This document shows, in pieces, positions 1-6,166 of a DNA stretch of 35,984 nt. The DNA lies in assembly GCA_015490895.1 (NCBI GenBank), contig WFWY01000022.1, forward strand, positions 1 through 35,984. Reading direction: 5' to 3'. Under the pieces are notes generated by a model. The model was not told where the DNA came from, did not search any database, and worked only from the letters and a program-made list of their open reading frames with translations. The translations under genes were made by a program, and so were the position numbers. Within the stretch, counting starts at the first letter, position 1; each line of letters opens with the position of its first letter. This DNA comes from Thiotrichaceae bacterium (GTDB lineage: Bacteria; Pseudomonadota; Gammaproteobacteria; Thiotrichales; Thiotrichaceae).

Positions 1-226
1 CCTCAGTGTCGCTTGCCGTGATCATATCCACCGACTGCACCGACCACTGCGGCGCATGACCTGTAACCGCAAACGGCGTATCCACATCATAGCTGCCGTA
101 TACAATCACCGGCTCCAGCTCCGTCACCTCCCCTGCATAAACATCACTCGCACCCCACACGACATAACCCACCACCAACAGGACGTGCGACTTTAGTCGC
201 GCAATACGTAGGTGTTGATTAATCAA
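1..226 (-). CDS. Secreted protein of unknown function, N-terminal part only
   Basis: An open frame on the minus strand runs off the left edge of the window. From a TTG codon at 226 it encodes a basic n-region (HLRIARLKSH), a hydrophobic core (VLLVVGYVVWGAS) and a likely cleavage site after DVYA, so the product should be exported. The mature part begins GEVTELEPVIVYGSYDVDTP, which I do not assign to a family. The frame stays open upstream to an ATG at 280-278, so a longer N-terminus is possible. I prefer 226 because it gives a signal peptide of normal length and because 280 falls inside the vapBC promoter. The absence of an obvious Shine-Dalgarno sequence makes either start uncertain. Confidence 0.5.
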   Translation of the reverse strand, partial: MINQHLRIARLKSHVLLVVGYVVWGASDVYAGEVTELEPVIVYGSYDVDTPFAVTGHAPQWSVQSVDMITASDTE

Positions 227-257
227 GGGTGCAGACTTAATCCGATCTTTTTGAGAA

Positions 258-285
258 TTGACAAACCTGATGATGCACATATAAT
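258..285 (+). promoter_or_regulatory. Sigma-70-type promoter of the vapBC pair
   Basis: TTGACA at 258-263 and TATAAT at 280-285 match the -35 and -10 consensus, with a 16-bp spacer. Transcription should start near 292, about 25 bases before the antitoxin ATG at 318. The motif ACATATA occurs twice just around and after the -10 (277-298 region) and could be the antitoxin's own operator, as VapB-type antitoxins usually autorepress. The operator role is inferred. Confidence 0.65.
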
Positions 286-317
286 TACACATATACTTTA
301 TCTGAGAGGTGGAATTT

Positions 318-548
318 ATGGGTCAAGTGACGATTTACTTAGAGGAAGAAATTGAACAAAAAATGAAATTAGCGGCACAGGCTGCAAATCTATCAAAGAG
401 CAAGTGGATAGCAAAAATCATTCAAGACAAGGTAGCTAATGAATGGCCAAGGTCTATCGAAAACCTTGCTGGTTCGTGGGAAGATTTTCCTACAATAGAC
501 AGCCTTAGGGCTAGTACTGGTATGGATATTGAACGAGAATCAATATGA
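318..548 (+). CDS. VapB-type antitoxin, ribbon-helix-helix
   Basis: This small protein (76 aa) should neutralise the PIN-domain toxin encoded immediately downstream and repress the operon. It begins with a short beta strand (GQVTIYLEEE) followed by two helices containing LAAQAANLSKSKWIAKII, the layout of CopG/Arc ribbon-helix-helix DNA-binding proteins. The acidic C-terminal tail (residues about 50-76, with SWEDF and GMDIERES) is the usual toxin-wrapping segment. I chose ATG 318 because GAGAGG at 304-309 lies eight bases upstream; a GTG at 309 would overlap that site. The stop overlaps the toxin start as ATGA, indicating translational coupling. Confidence 0.8.
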   Translation: MGQVTIYLEEEIEQKMKLAAQAANLSKSKWIAKIIQDKVANEWPRSIENLAGSWEDFPTIDSLRASTGMDIERESI

Positions 549-940
549 TGTACATTTTAGATACTAATACCCTCATTTATTTCTTTAAAGGTATGGGTAA
601 TGTTGCTAATAAATTGTTAGCCACTTCTCCAAAAGAGATAGCCATTCCCTCTGTTGTCTTATATGAGCTTGAATACGGTATAGCCAAATCAAATTCACCT
701 GCAAAAAGACAAGCCCAGTTAAATGAAATCTGTTCAGTAGTAGAGGTGTTACCTTTCAATAGCAAAGCCGCACGTTGCGCTGCTTTGATTCGTGCTAATT
801 TAGAGAAAAAAGGTACTCTGATTGGGCCCTACGATTTATTGATAGCAGGTACAGCAGTTGCCTGTCATGGAATATTAGTTACTAATAACACCAGGGAGTT
901 TAATAGAATTCCAGACTTGAAATTAGAAAACTGGTATTAA
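545..940 (+). CDS. vapC: VapC-type PIN-domain ribonuclease toxin
   Basis: This is a predicted magnesium-dependent endoribonuclease of the VapC/FitB group, which typically cuts tRNA or rRNA when freed from its antitoxin. At 131 aa it is full length. Visible PIN-domain features are D6 in the opening YILDTNTLIYF strand, E41 in LYELEYG, D97 in GPYDLLIAG, and the closing LVTNNTREFNRIP block, where an Asn pair stands at the usual fourth acidic position, as in many VapC proteins. It starts inside the antitoxin stop codon (ATGA overlap). It looks intact and probably active; its RNA target cannot be read from sequence. Confidence 0.88.
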   Translation: MMYILDTNTLIYFFKGMGNVANKLLATSPKEIAIPSVVLYELEYGIAKSNSPAKRQAQLNEICSVVEVLPFNSKAARCAALIRANLEKKGTLIGPYDLLIAGTAVACHGILVTNNTREFNRIPDLKLENWY

Positions 941-960
941 TATCAAGGATTGAAATACCT

Positions 961-1041
961 GAGAGGGGGTTTAAGCGATTGAGAGTCGTCTATAATGAAA
1001 CTACTAAACCTGTCACTATTGTGACTGCCTATTTTGAATAA
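961..1041 (+). pseudogene. C-terminal remnant of a DUF4258-type protein
   Basis: Only the tail of the gene survives. The frame ending at the TAA 1039-1041 reads KRLRVVYNETTKPVTIVTAYFE, the pattern of the closing strands of DUF4258 proteins (RVVY...VVTAYF). In the same frame two stops occur at 901-906, and the intervening residues do not look like the rest of the domain. DUF4258 and DUF2283 genes often occur as neighbours and are suspected to be a toxin-antitoxin-like pair. Here the DUF4258 partner has been cut away, probably when the vapBC pair or another fragment joined at this point. The assignment rests on about 20 residues. Confidence 0.5.
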
Positions 1042-1050
1042 GGTGAAGCG

Positions 1051-1235
1051 ATGAAAATAGAGTTTTATCCAGAAGTTGATGCGCTTTATGTGCAACTTGA
1101 TAATGGTGATGTGAAACTACCGAAGAAATAAAACCCGGTGTGATGCTAGATTATAACGATCAGGGTAATATCCTTGGCCTTGAAGTGTTCAATGTGAGCA
1201 AGCGTGAAAAGGTGGCTGTGAGAGATGCTGCGTAA
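1051..1235 (+). pseudogene. DUF2283 family protein, frameshifted
   Basis: The start MKIEFYPEVDALYVQL and the end GVMLDYNDQGNILGLEVFNV are the two halves of a DUF2283 protein, but they lie in different frames. The first half runs into TAA at 1129-1131. Adding one A to the AAA run at 1114-1116 would restore a continuous frame of about 61 codons through KTTEEIKPGVMLDY to the TAA at 1233-1235, so a one-base loss in an A run is the simplest explanation. It lies ten bases after the DUF4258 remnant, the usual gene order for this pair. A sequencing error at the A run is the main alternative. Confidence 0.7.
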
Positions 1236-1305
1236 TTTTTGTTTGCTTTGTCCTTGCTGGCTTTTCCCAGGAAATTAAAAAATACTAAAAATAATATTCA
1301 CTTTT

Positions 1306-2004
1306 CTATTGTTCGATAGATGCCTGAAGCTGCCATTCAATCGGTGTTTGCTGATGCTCCAGCAAGTACGTATTGGCTTTTGAGAAAGGTTGACTCCCCA
1401 GAAAACCTCGATGTGCTGACAACGGTGATGGGTGAGATGATTTCAATACGGCATGTTTCTGTTGATCAATATGCACGCCTTTTTTCTGTGCGTAAGCACC
1501 CCACAAAATAAAAACAACATGTTGTCTGTTTTCATTGATGACCTGAATCACTTTGTCCGTGAACTGTTCCCAGCCCTGTCCCTGATGGGAATTAGGCCTA
1601 CCCTGTTCAACTGTCAACACAGCGTTTAATAGTAATACGCCCTGTTCTGCCCATGGCTGAAGATACCCCGTATGGCTATTATCAACCTGTAAATCCGTCT
1701 GTAATTCTTTATTAATATTCAGTAATGATTTGGGTAATGGTTTTACGCCTGGCATCACTGAAAAGCACAAACCATGGGCGTGCCCCCTGGTCGGGTAAGG
1801 ATCCTGACCGAGGATAACCACCTTAACATCATCAAACGGCGTACTATTGAGCGCATTAAACCAGAGCGAACCGGCGGGCAAGATAGACTTTCCCAGGGCT
1901 TTTTCAGCCAGCAGAAACTGTTTTAGTCTCTGCATATAGGGCATTTCAAATTCACCACCAAGCTGCTCCAGCCAGCTTTCATGCAGCCGGATTGTATCTT
2001 TCAT
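1306..2004 (-). CDS. ung: Uracil-DNA glycosylase
   Basis: Removes uracil from DNA to start base-excision repair. The protein has the family-1 signatures: the water-activating loop GQDPYPT with catalytic Asp68, LLLNAVLTVE, and the HPSPLS leucine-insertion loop with His191 (numbered from the chosen start). I start at ATG 2004, giving 232 aa, the usual length, with AAGAG about nine bases upstream. A GTG at 2070 would add 22 unconserved residues and overlap the preceding gene. It is the last gene of a minus-strand run glmU-glmS-unknown-ung. No clear terminator is visible after it. Confidence 0.95.
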   Translation of the reverse strand: MKDTIRLHESWLEQLGGEFEMPYMQRLKQFLLAEKALGKSILPAGSLWFNALNSTPFDDVKVVILGQDPYPTRGHAHGLCFSVMPGVKPLPKSLLNINKELQTDLQVDNSHTGYLQPWAEQGVLLLNAVLTVEQGRPNSHQGQGWEQFTDKVIQVINENRQHVVFILWGAYAQKKGVHIDQQKHAVLKSSHPSPLSAHRGFLGSQPFSKANTYLLEHQQTPIEWQLQASIEQ

Positions 2005-2048
2005 GCAAAAGTCTCTTAAAAACGGGTCAATGCGAACAAAGCTGCGCG

Positions 2049-2387
2049 TTACATTCCGGAAATCTGCCACTTCTGGAACTGTGATGTAACCAGCCTGGCC
2101 AGATCACTCTCATAACCTTCACGTAACAGTTTTTTGTACAAGCGGATGATGAGCTGCTGGAACTGTTGCTGATCCTGACGTGCTTCAGGTGTAAAACCAC
2201 CCGCAATGCTCAGTTCGGCTTCTGCGATGGCATCTTCACCTATCCACCAGTTATCCTGAATCATCAACATGCAGGCTTTTTCTGGCCGGGTCGCCACTAA
2301 TTCAAGCGCGGTAGCAACCCTGTTTGCCTCCAGAACAAACTCATATTTTCTTAACAGTGCTTCAATTTGGGTTAAGAGGTTACGCAT
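2049..2387 (-). CDS. Conserved-looking small protein of unknown function
   Basis: I do not recognise a family. The 112-aa product is soluble and mostly alpha-helical, with an N-terminal heptad-like stretch (LLTQIEALLRKYEFVLEAN), a middle segment containing DNWWIGEDAIAEAE, and an amphipathic Q-rich helix (QQQFQQLIIRLYKKLL). I chose ATG 2387 because AGGG lies seven bases upstream. A GTG at 2468 in the same frame is possible but has no ribosome-binding site. It lies between glmS (97 bases upstream) and ung (44 bases downstream) in the same direction, so it is probably cotranscribed. Codon use is like its neighbours, so I take it as a real gene. Confidence 0.6.
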   Translation of the reverse strand: MRNLLTQIEALLRKYEFVLEANRVATALELVATRPEKACMLMIQDNWWIGEDAIAEAELSIAGGFTPEARQDQQQFQQLIIRLYKKLLREGYESDLARLVTSQFQKWQISGM

Positions 2388-2484
2388 CCGGCAGCCCTGA
2401 ACGCCTGTTGACATCACAATGCGATAGTTATAGTACATTCCTCCCGGTTGTGCCAGAGGCTCGTACACTGTCTTTGTGGCGCAG

Positions 2485-4320
2485 TTATTCTACGGTGACT
2501 GACTTGGCCAGGTTACGGGGCTTATCCACATCTGTGCCCTTAAAAACGGCGGTATAATAGGAGAGCAGTTGTAATGGAATGGTGTATACAATCGGTGCCA
2601 GTATTTCCGGCACTTCCGGCATCTCGATGACATAACAATCATCATCTGCCTGCATTGCGGCAGCCTTGTCTGCAAACAGGTACAGCTTGCCGCCTCTTGA
2701 GCGCACTTCTTCCAGATTGGATTTCAACTTTTCAATCAGTCCGGTATTGGGAGCAACTGCAATAATGGGCATTTCATTATCCACCAGCGCCAGTGGCCCA
2801 TGCTTTAATTCGCCTGCGGGGTAGGCTTCTGCATGAATGTAGGAAATTTCTTTTAATTTTAGTGCCCCTTCCATGGCCACTGGATATTGATCACCTCGCC
2901 CCAGAAACAGGGCATTGTGCTTTTCGATAAAATCTTCTGCCATATGTTCGATGGCTTTGTCCTTCTCCAGCGCCTGTTCGAGCAATATGGGCAGTTTTTT
3001 CAGGTTTTCAACGATTGCTTTTACCGTTTCTGGAGATTCTCCTTTCGCTTGTAAAAGCAGACCAACCAACATCAATAGAACAACCAGCTGGGTAGTAAAT
3101 GCCTTGGTTGAAGCGACGCCAATTTCTGGCCCTGCAAGCGTCATCAGGGACAGGTCGGACTCACGGGTCAGCGAACTTTCTGCCACATTACAAATCGTCA
3201 GGGTGGCCAGCATACTACCATCCTGTTTGACTTTTTCCAGGGCGGCCAGTGTATCCGCTGTCTCACCAGATTGTGAGAGTGTCACAAAAAGGACATTATC
3301 TCTGGGGGGGCGGCGACGGTAACGAAACTCGCTGGCAACTTCAACGCTACAGGGGATATTCGTCATCTCCTCCAGCCAGTAGCTGGCTATCAGCCCGGCG
3401 TGGTAACTGGTACCACAGGCAATGATCTGGATTTCTTCTACGACGGCAAGAATATCCATTGCGTTATCACCGGTGACGCAATGTTTCAGGTTGTCCACAC
3501 CAAGGCGTCCTTCCAGGGTCGATTGTACAGCGACCGGCTGTTCAAAGATTTCCTTATGCATAAAATGGCGATATTCGCCCATATCTGCTGTACACATACC
3601 CGCGTTGGACTCTTTGATTTCACGCGTAACTTCTTTGCCAGATAGGTCGAAGATGTGCAGGCTATCACGTTTGATCACACAAAAATCACCATTTTCAAGG
3701 TAGATAAAGCGGCTGGTGACTGGCAGCATGGCCTGAATGTCCGAGCCGATAAAGGTCTCCCCCAGACCCAGACCCAGTACGAGCGGACTCCCTTGACGAG
3801 CCGCAATTAGCGTATCCGGGTCATCCGCCGAAATGACACCCAGTGCATAGGCGCCACGCAGGTTCTCGATAGCTTTGCGAACAGCATCCGGGAGGCTTAA
3901 ACCGAAGGTCATATGCATTTCAATCAGGTGTACAATAACTTCTGTATCCGTGTCGGAAGTAAATTGATAACCCTTAGCTTTTAACTCTTCACGCAGTTCT
4001 GCATAGTTTTCAATAATACCGTTATGCACAATGGCAACGCGTCCATTACTCATGTGCGGGTGTGCATTGTGCTCGGCGGGAATACCATGGGTTGCCCAGC
4101 GGGTATGAGCGATGCCTATATTACCGACCACCGGGGAATCCTGCAGCTTTTCTGTGAGCGCCGCTACCTTGCCGACGGCTCTGGAACGGTTGATTTCCTG
4201 TTGTCCGGTTAGCACGGCAACGCCAGCAGAGTCATAGCCACGGTATTCAAGGCGTCGCAAGCCTTCCAGTAATATTTCCGTTACGGGACGTTGTGCAATG
4301 GCACCTACAATTCCACACAT
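2485..4320 (-). CDS. glmS: Glutamine--fructose-6-phosphate aminotransferase
   Basis: Catalyses formation of glucosamine-6-phosphate from fructose-6-phosphate and glutamine, the first committed step to UDP-GlcNAc for peptidoglycan and LPS. The 611-aa length is standard. The N-terminal Ntn glutaminase domain starts MCGIVGA, with Cys2 becoming the nucleophile after Met removal, and contains HTRWATHG. Two SIS isomerase domains follow with CGTSYHAG, SQSGETADT and the conserved C-terminus ending KSVTVE. It lies 28 bases downstream of glmU, so the two should be cotranscribed. I saw no glmS ribozyme in the 28-base gap. Confidence 0.98.
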   Translation of the reverse strand: MCGIVGAIAQRPVTEILLEGLRRLEYRGYDSAGVAVLTGQQEINRSRAVGKVAALTEKLQDSPVVGNIGIAHTRWATHGIPAEHNAHPHMSNGRVAIVHNGIIENYAELREELKAKGYQFTSDTDTEVIVHLIEMHMTFGLSLPDAVRKAIENLRGAYALGVISADDPDTLIAARQGSPLVLGLGLGETFIGSDIQAMLPVTSRFIYLENGDFCVIKRDSLHIFDLSGKEVTREIKESNAGMCTADMGEYRHFMHKEIFEQPVAVQSTLEGRLGVDNLKHCVTGDNAMDILAVVEEIQIIACGTSYHAGLIASYWLEEMTNIPCSVEVASEFRYRRRPPRDNVLFVTLSQSGETADTLAALEKVKQDGSMLATLTICNVAESSLTRESDLSLMTLAGPEIGVASTKAFTTQLVVLLMLVGLLLQAKGESPETVKAIVENLKKLPILLEQALEKDKAIEHMAEDFIEKHNALFLGRGDQYPVAMEGALKLKEISYIHAEAYPAGELKHGPLALVDNEMPIIAVAPNTGLIEKLKSNLEEVRSRGGKLYLFADKAAAMQADDDCYVIEMPEVPEILAPIVYTIPLQLLSYYTAVFKGTDVDKPRNLAKSVTVE

Positions 4321-4348
4321 AATTTATATCCTTGTTCGATGTTTACTT

Positions 4349-5761
4349 CTATTTTTTTTCGTTTTTGTTGTCTGTTGTTTCTTCTTTGGTCTTTTTGCCA
4401 GACTGTTTTACTGGCCTGACCCAGCCCTTGATCGTGACCTGCTTTGCTCGTGCCAGCGTCAGCACGCCGGGAGGAGTATCCCGGGTAATTGTTGAACCGG
4501 CGCCAATCGTTGTATTTTTTTCGATGGAGACAGGTGCTACCAGTTGTGTTGATGAACCGACAAATACGCCATCCCCTATATACGTTTCAAACTTGTTGGC
4601 ACCATCATAATTACAGGTAATGGTACCCGCGCCAATATTGACATCGGCTCCCATCGTGGTATCACCAATATAACTCAAATGACTGATTTTACTACCCTTT
4701 CCAATCGTAGACTTTTTGATTTCAACAAAATTACCGACCTTGGCCCCGTCTTCCAGAACAGCACCCGGACGGATACGGGCAAAGGGTCCAATTTCACACG
4801 CTGCCTTAATGACAGCTGATTCAATGACGCTATGAGGTTTGATGTGCGTACCTGCACCAATCTGACTATTGGTAATAACACAGGAGGAATCAATCACTAC
4901 ATTGTCACCCAGAACAACCTCACCCACCAATACGGTATTGATATCAATACTCACATCCTGGCCAATAGTAACCGAACCACGGATATCCACCCGGGCAGGA
5001 TCTGCAATACTGGCACCAGCAAGCATCAGTGCTTCTACTTGCTGCCGCTGATATGCCCGTTCAAGCTCTGCTTGTTGCAAGCGGTTATTCACGCCCTGCA
5101 CTTCCAGCGGATTATTGCAAACGACAGCCTGGACATTACCACCTTCTTCAACAGCCAGCGCAATACAATCCGTCAGATAGTATTCACCTTGTGCATTTTC
5201 AGGGCTTAGTTGCTTTAACCAGCGCTTCAGGTCGTTGCCACGTGCCGCGATAAAGCCGGTATTTCCCTCCTTGATCTGGCGTGTCGCATCATCCGCATCC
5301 TTTTCTTCGACAATACGGACAATCTGACCCTGATCATTCCGCACAATACGTCCGTAACCAAAAGGGTCATCCAGATAAGTGGTTAGTACACACAGGTCCG
5401 CTTCATTTAACCGAGCAAGCAAGGCTTTTAAGGTTTCACTCCGGATAAGGGGCACGTCACCGTAGGCAATGACAACCGCATCCTCATCGTTGATGACATC
5501 ATTGGCCTGGGCAACCGCATGCCCCGTTCCCAGCTGTTCTGCTTGCAGAATCCATCGAATATGCTCATCCTGGATGGTGTTTTTTACCTGCTCACCACCG
5601 TGTCCGTAAACCACGGCCAGTTTGTCTGTAGCCAGGGTGCTACAAGCATCAATAACGCGCTGCAACATCGGTTTGCCACCAATCCGGTGAAGTACTTTGG
5701 GAAGCTGGGAATGCATGCGGGTGCCCTGTCCGGCAGCGAGAATAATGGGAAATACGTTCAT
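4349..5761 (-). CDS. glmU: Bifunctional GlcN-1-P acetyltransferase / GlcNAc-1-P uridyltransferase
   Basis: Performs the last two steps of UDP-GlcNAc synthesis in the cytoplasm. The N-terminal pyrophosphorylase domain begins with the nucleotide-binding LAAGQGTRM motif followed by LPKVLH, and has YGDVPL and the GNTGF segment. From about residue 250 a left-handed beta-helix of hexapeptide repeats forms the acetyltransferase, including GAGTITCNYDG and VFVGSSTQLVAPV. At 470 aa it is slightly longer than E. coli GlmU because of a charged Lys/Glu/Asn tail after the helix. It is first in the glmU-glmS unit. No strong Shine-Dalgarno sequence is visible before the ATG. Confidence 0.98.
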   Translation of the reverse strand: MNVFPIILAAGQGTRMHSQLPKVLHRIGGKPMLQRVIDACSTLATDKLAVVYGHGGEQVKNTIQDEHIRWILQAEQLGTGHAVAQANDVINDEDAVVIAYGDVPLIRSETLKALLARLNEADLCVLTTYLDDPFGYGRIVRNDQGQIVRIVEEKDADDATRQIKEGNTGFIAARGNDLKRWLKQLSPENAQGEYYLTDCIALAVEEGGNVQAVVCNNPLEVQGVNNRLQQAELERAYQRQQVEALMLAGASIADPARVDIRGSVTIGQDVSIDINTVLVGEVVLGDNVVIDSSCVITNSQIGAGTHIKPHSVIESAVIKAACEIGPFARIRPGAVLEDGAKVGNFVEIKKSTIGKGSKISHLSYIGDTTMGADVNIGAGTITCNYDGANKFETYIGDGVFVGSSTQLVAPVSIEKNTTIGAGSTITRDTPPGVLTLARAKQVTIKGWVRPVKQSGKKTKEETTDNKNEKK

Positions 5762-6025
5762 AATATTGTCTGGTTTTTTGATGTCAGGTTGTTATCGCCA
5801 GGTGAGCAGGTTGAAACTTGCTCTGTTTCAATAGTATATAAGGAATCGGTACTCCATATTTTTTCACCCGATGACTGCGCCAGTACTTTTTCGATCCGGT
5901 GGTGAGACTAAAGAGGCTGTGGTTTTTTCAGGCTCCCTATACTGGTGACTTCAATACGTGGTCAAAAGAATAAAACGTATCCACCGTGCCAGCGTGAAAT
6001 CACTCCTAAATAGAGCACCCATAAA

Positions 6026-6053
6026 AAAGCCGATTGTACTCGCAATCGGCTTT
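6026..6053 (-). terminator. Rho-independent terminator of the cytochrome gene
   Basis: An 11-bp perfect stem (AAAGCCGATTG at 6026-6036 with CAATCGGCTTT at 6043-6053) encloses a six-base loop. Read on the minus strand it is followed by a T run (TTTTTTAT), the pattern of an intrinsic terminator. It lies about 115 bases after the cytochrome stop codon. Confidence 0.85.
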
Positions 6054-6120
6054 CTGGTTAACCTTTAATTTAAGCCCGAGTTTAAACCCGAATCTGCGAT
6101 GACTACAGCACAGAGAGCAG

Positions 6121-6166
6121 AACAGGATGTAACTATTCAGCGTAATCTGAGTAGTTACAACAGGAT
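6121..6166. repeat. Hairpin flanked by 8-bp direct repeats
   Basis: A 12-bp inverted repeat (GTAACTATTCAG at 6129-6140, CTGAGTAGTTAC at 6147-6158, one G-T wobble) with a six-base loop is bracketed exactly by AACAGGAT at 6121-6128 and 6159-6166. It abuts the stop codon of the cytochrome gene. It could be an RNA-stabilising 3' hairpin or the scar of a very small mobile repeat; neither is shown. Confidence 0.5.

Larger units (their letters stand above)
5762..6166. other. Intergenic region between glmU and the heptahaem cytochrome gene
   Basis: I found no convincing gene here. It should hold the glmU promoter on the minus strand, the terminator of the cytochrome gene (6026-6053), a perfect 7-bp inverted repeat (TTGAAAC at 5811-5817, GTTTCAA at 5825-5831) in the glmU leader, and a hairpin flanked by direct repeats at 6121-6166. 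The remaining sequence shows nothing I can name. Confidence 0.6.

Noticed and set aside
215-226. TTGATTAATCAA resembles an FNR box
   Set aside because: The spacer between half-sites is two bases instead of four, and the palindrome lies inside the start of the secreted-protein frame.
4321-4348. glmS ribozyme upstream of glmS
   Set aside because: The gap to glmU is only 28 bases, too short for the ribozyme core, and glmU-glmS coupling explains expression.
2485-5761. Many open frames on the opposite strand of glmS and glmU
   Set aside because: They lack ribosome-binding sites and known domains; antisense shadows of conserved genes.
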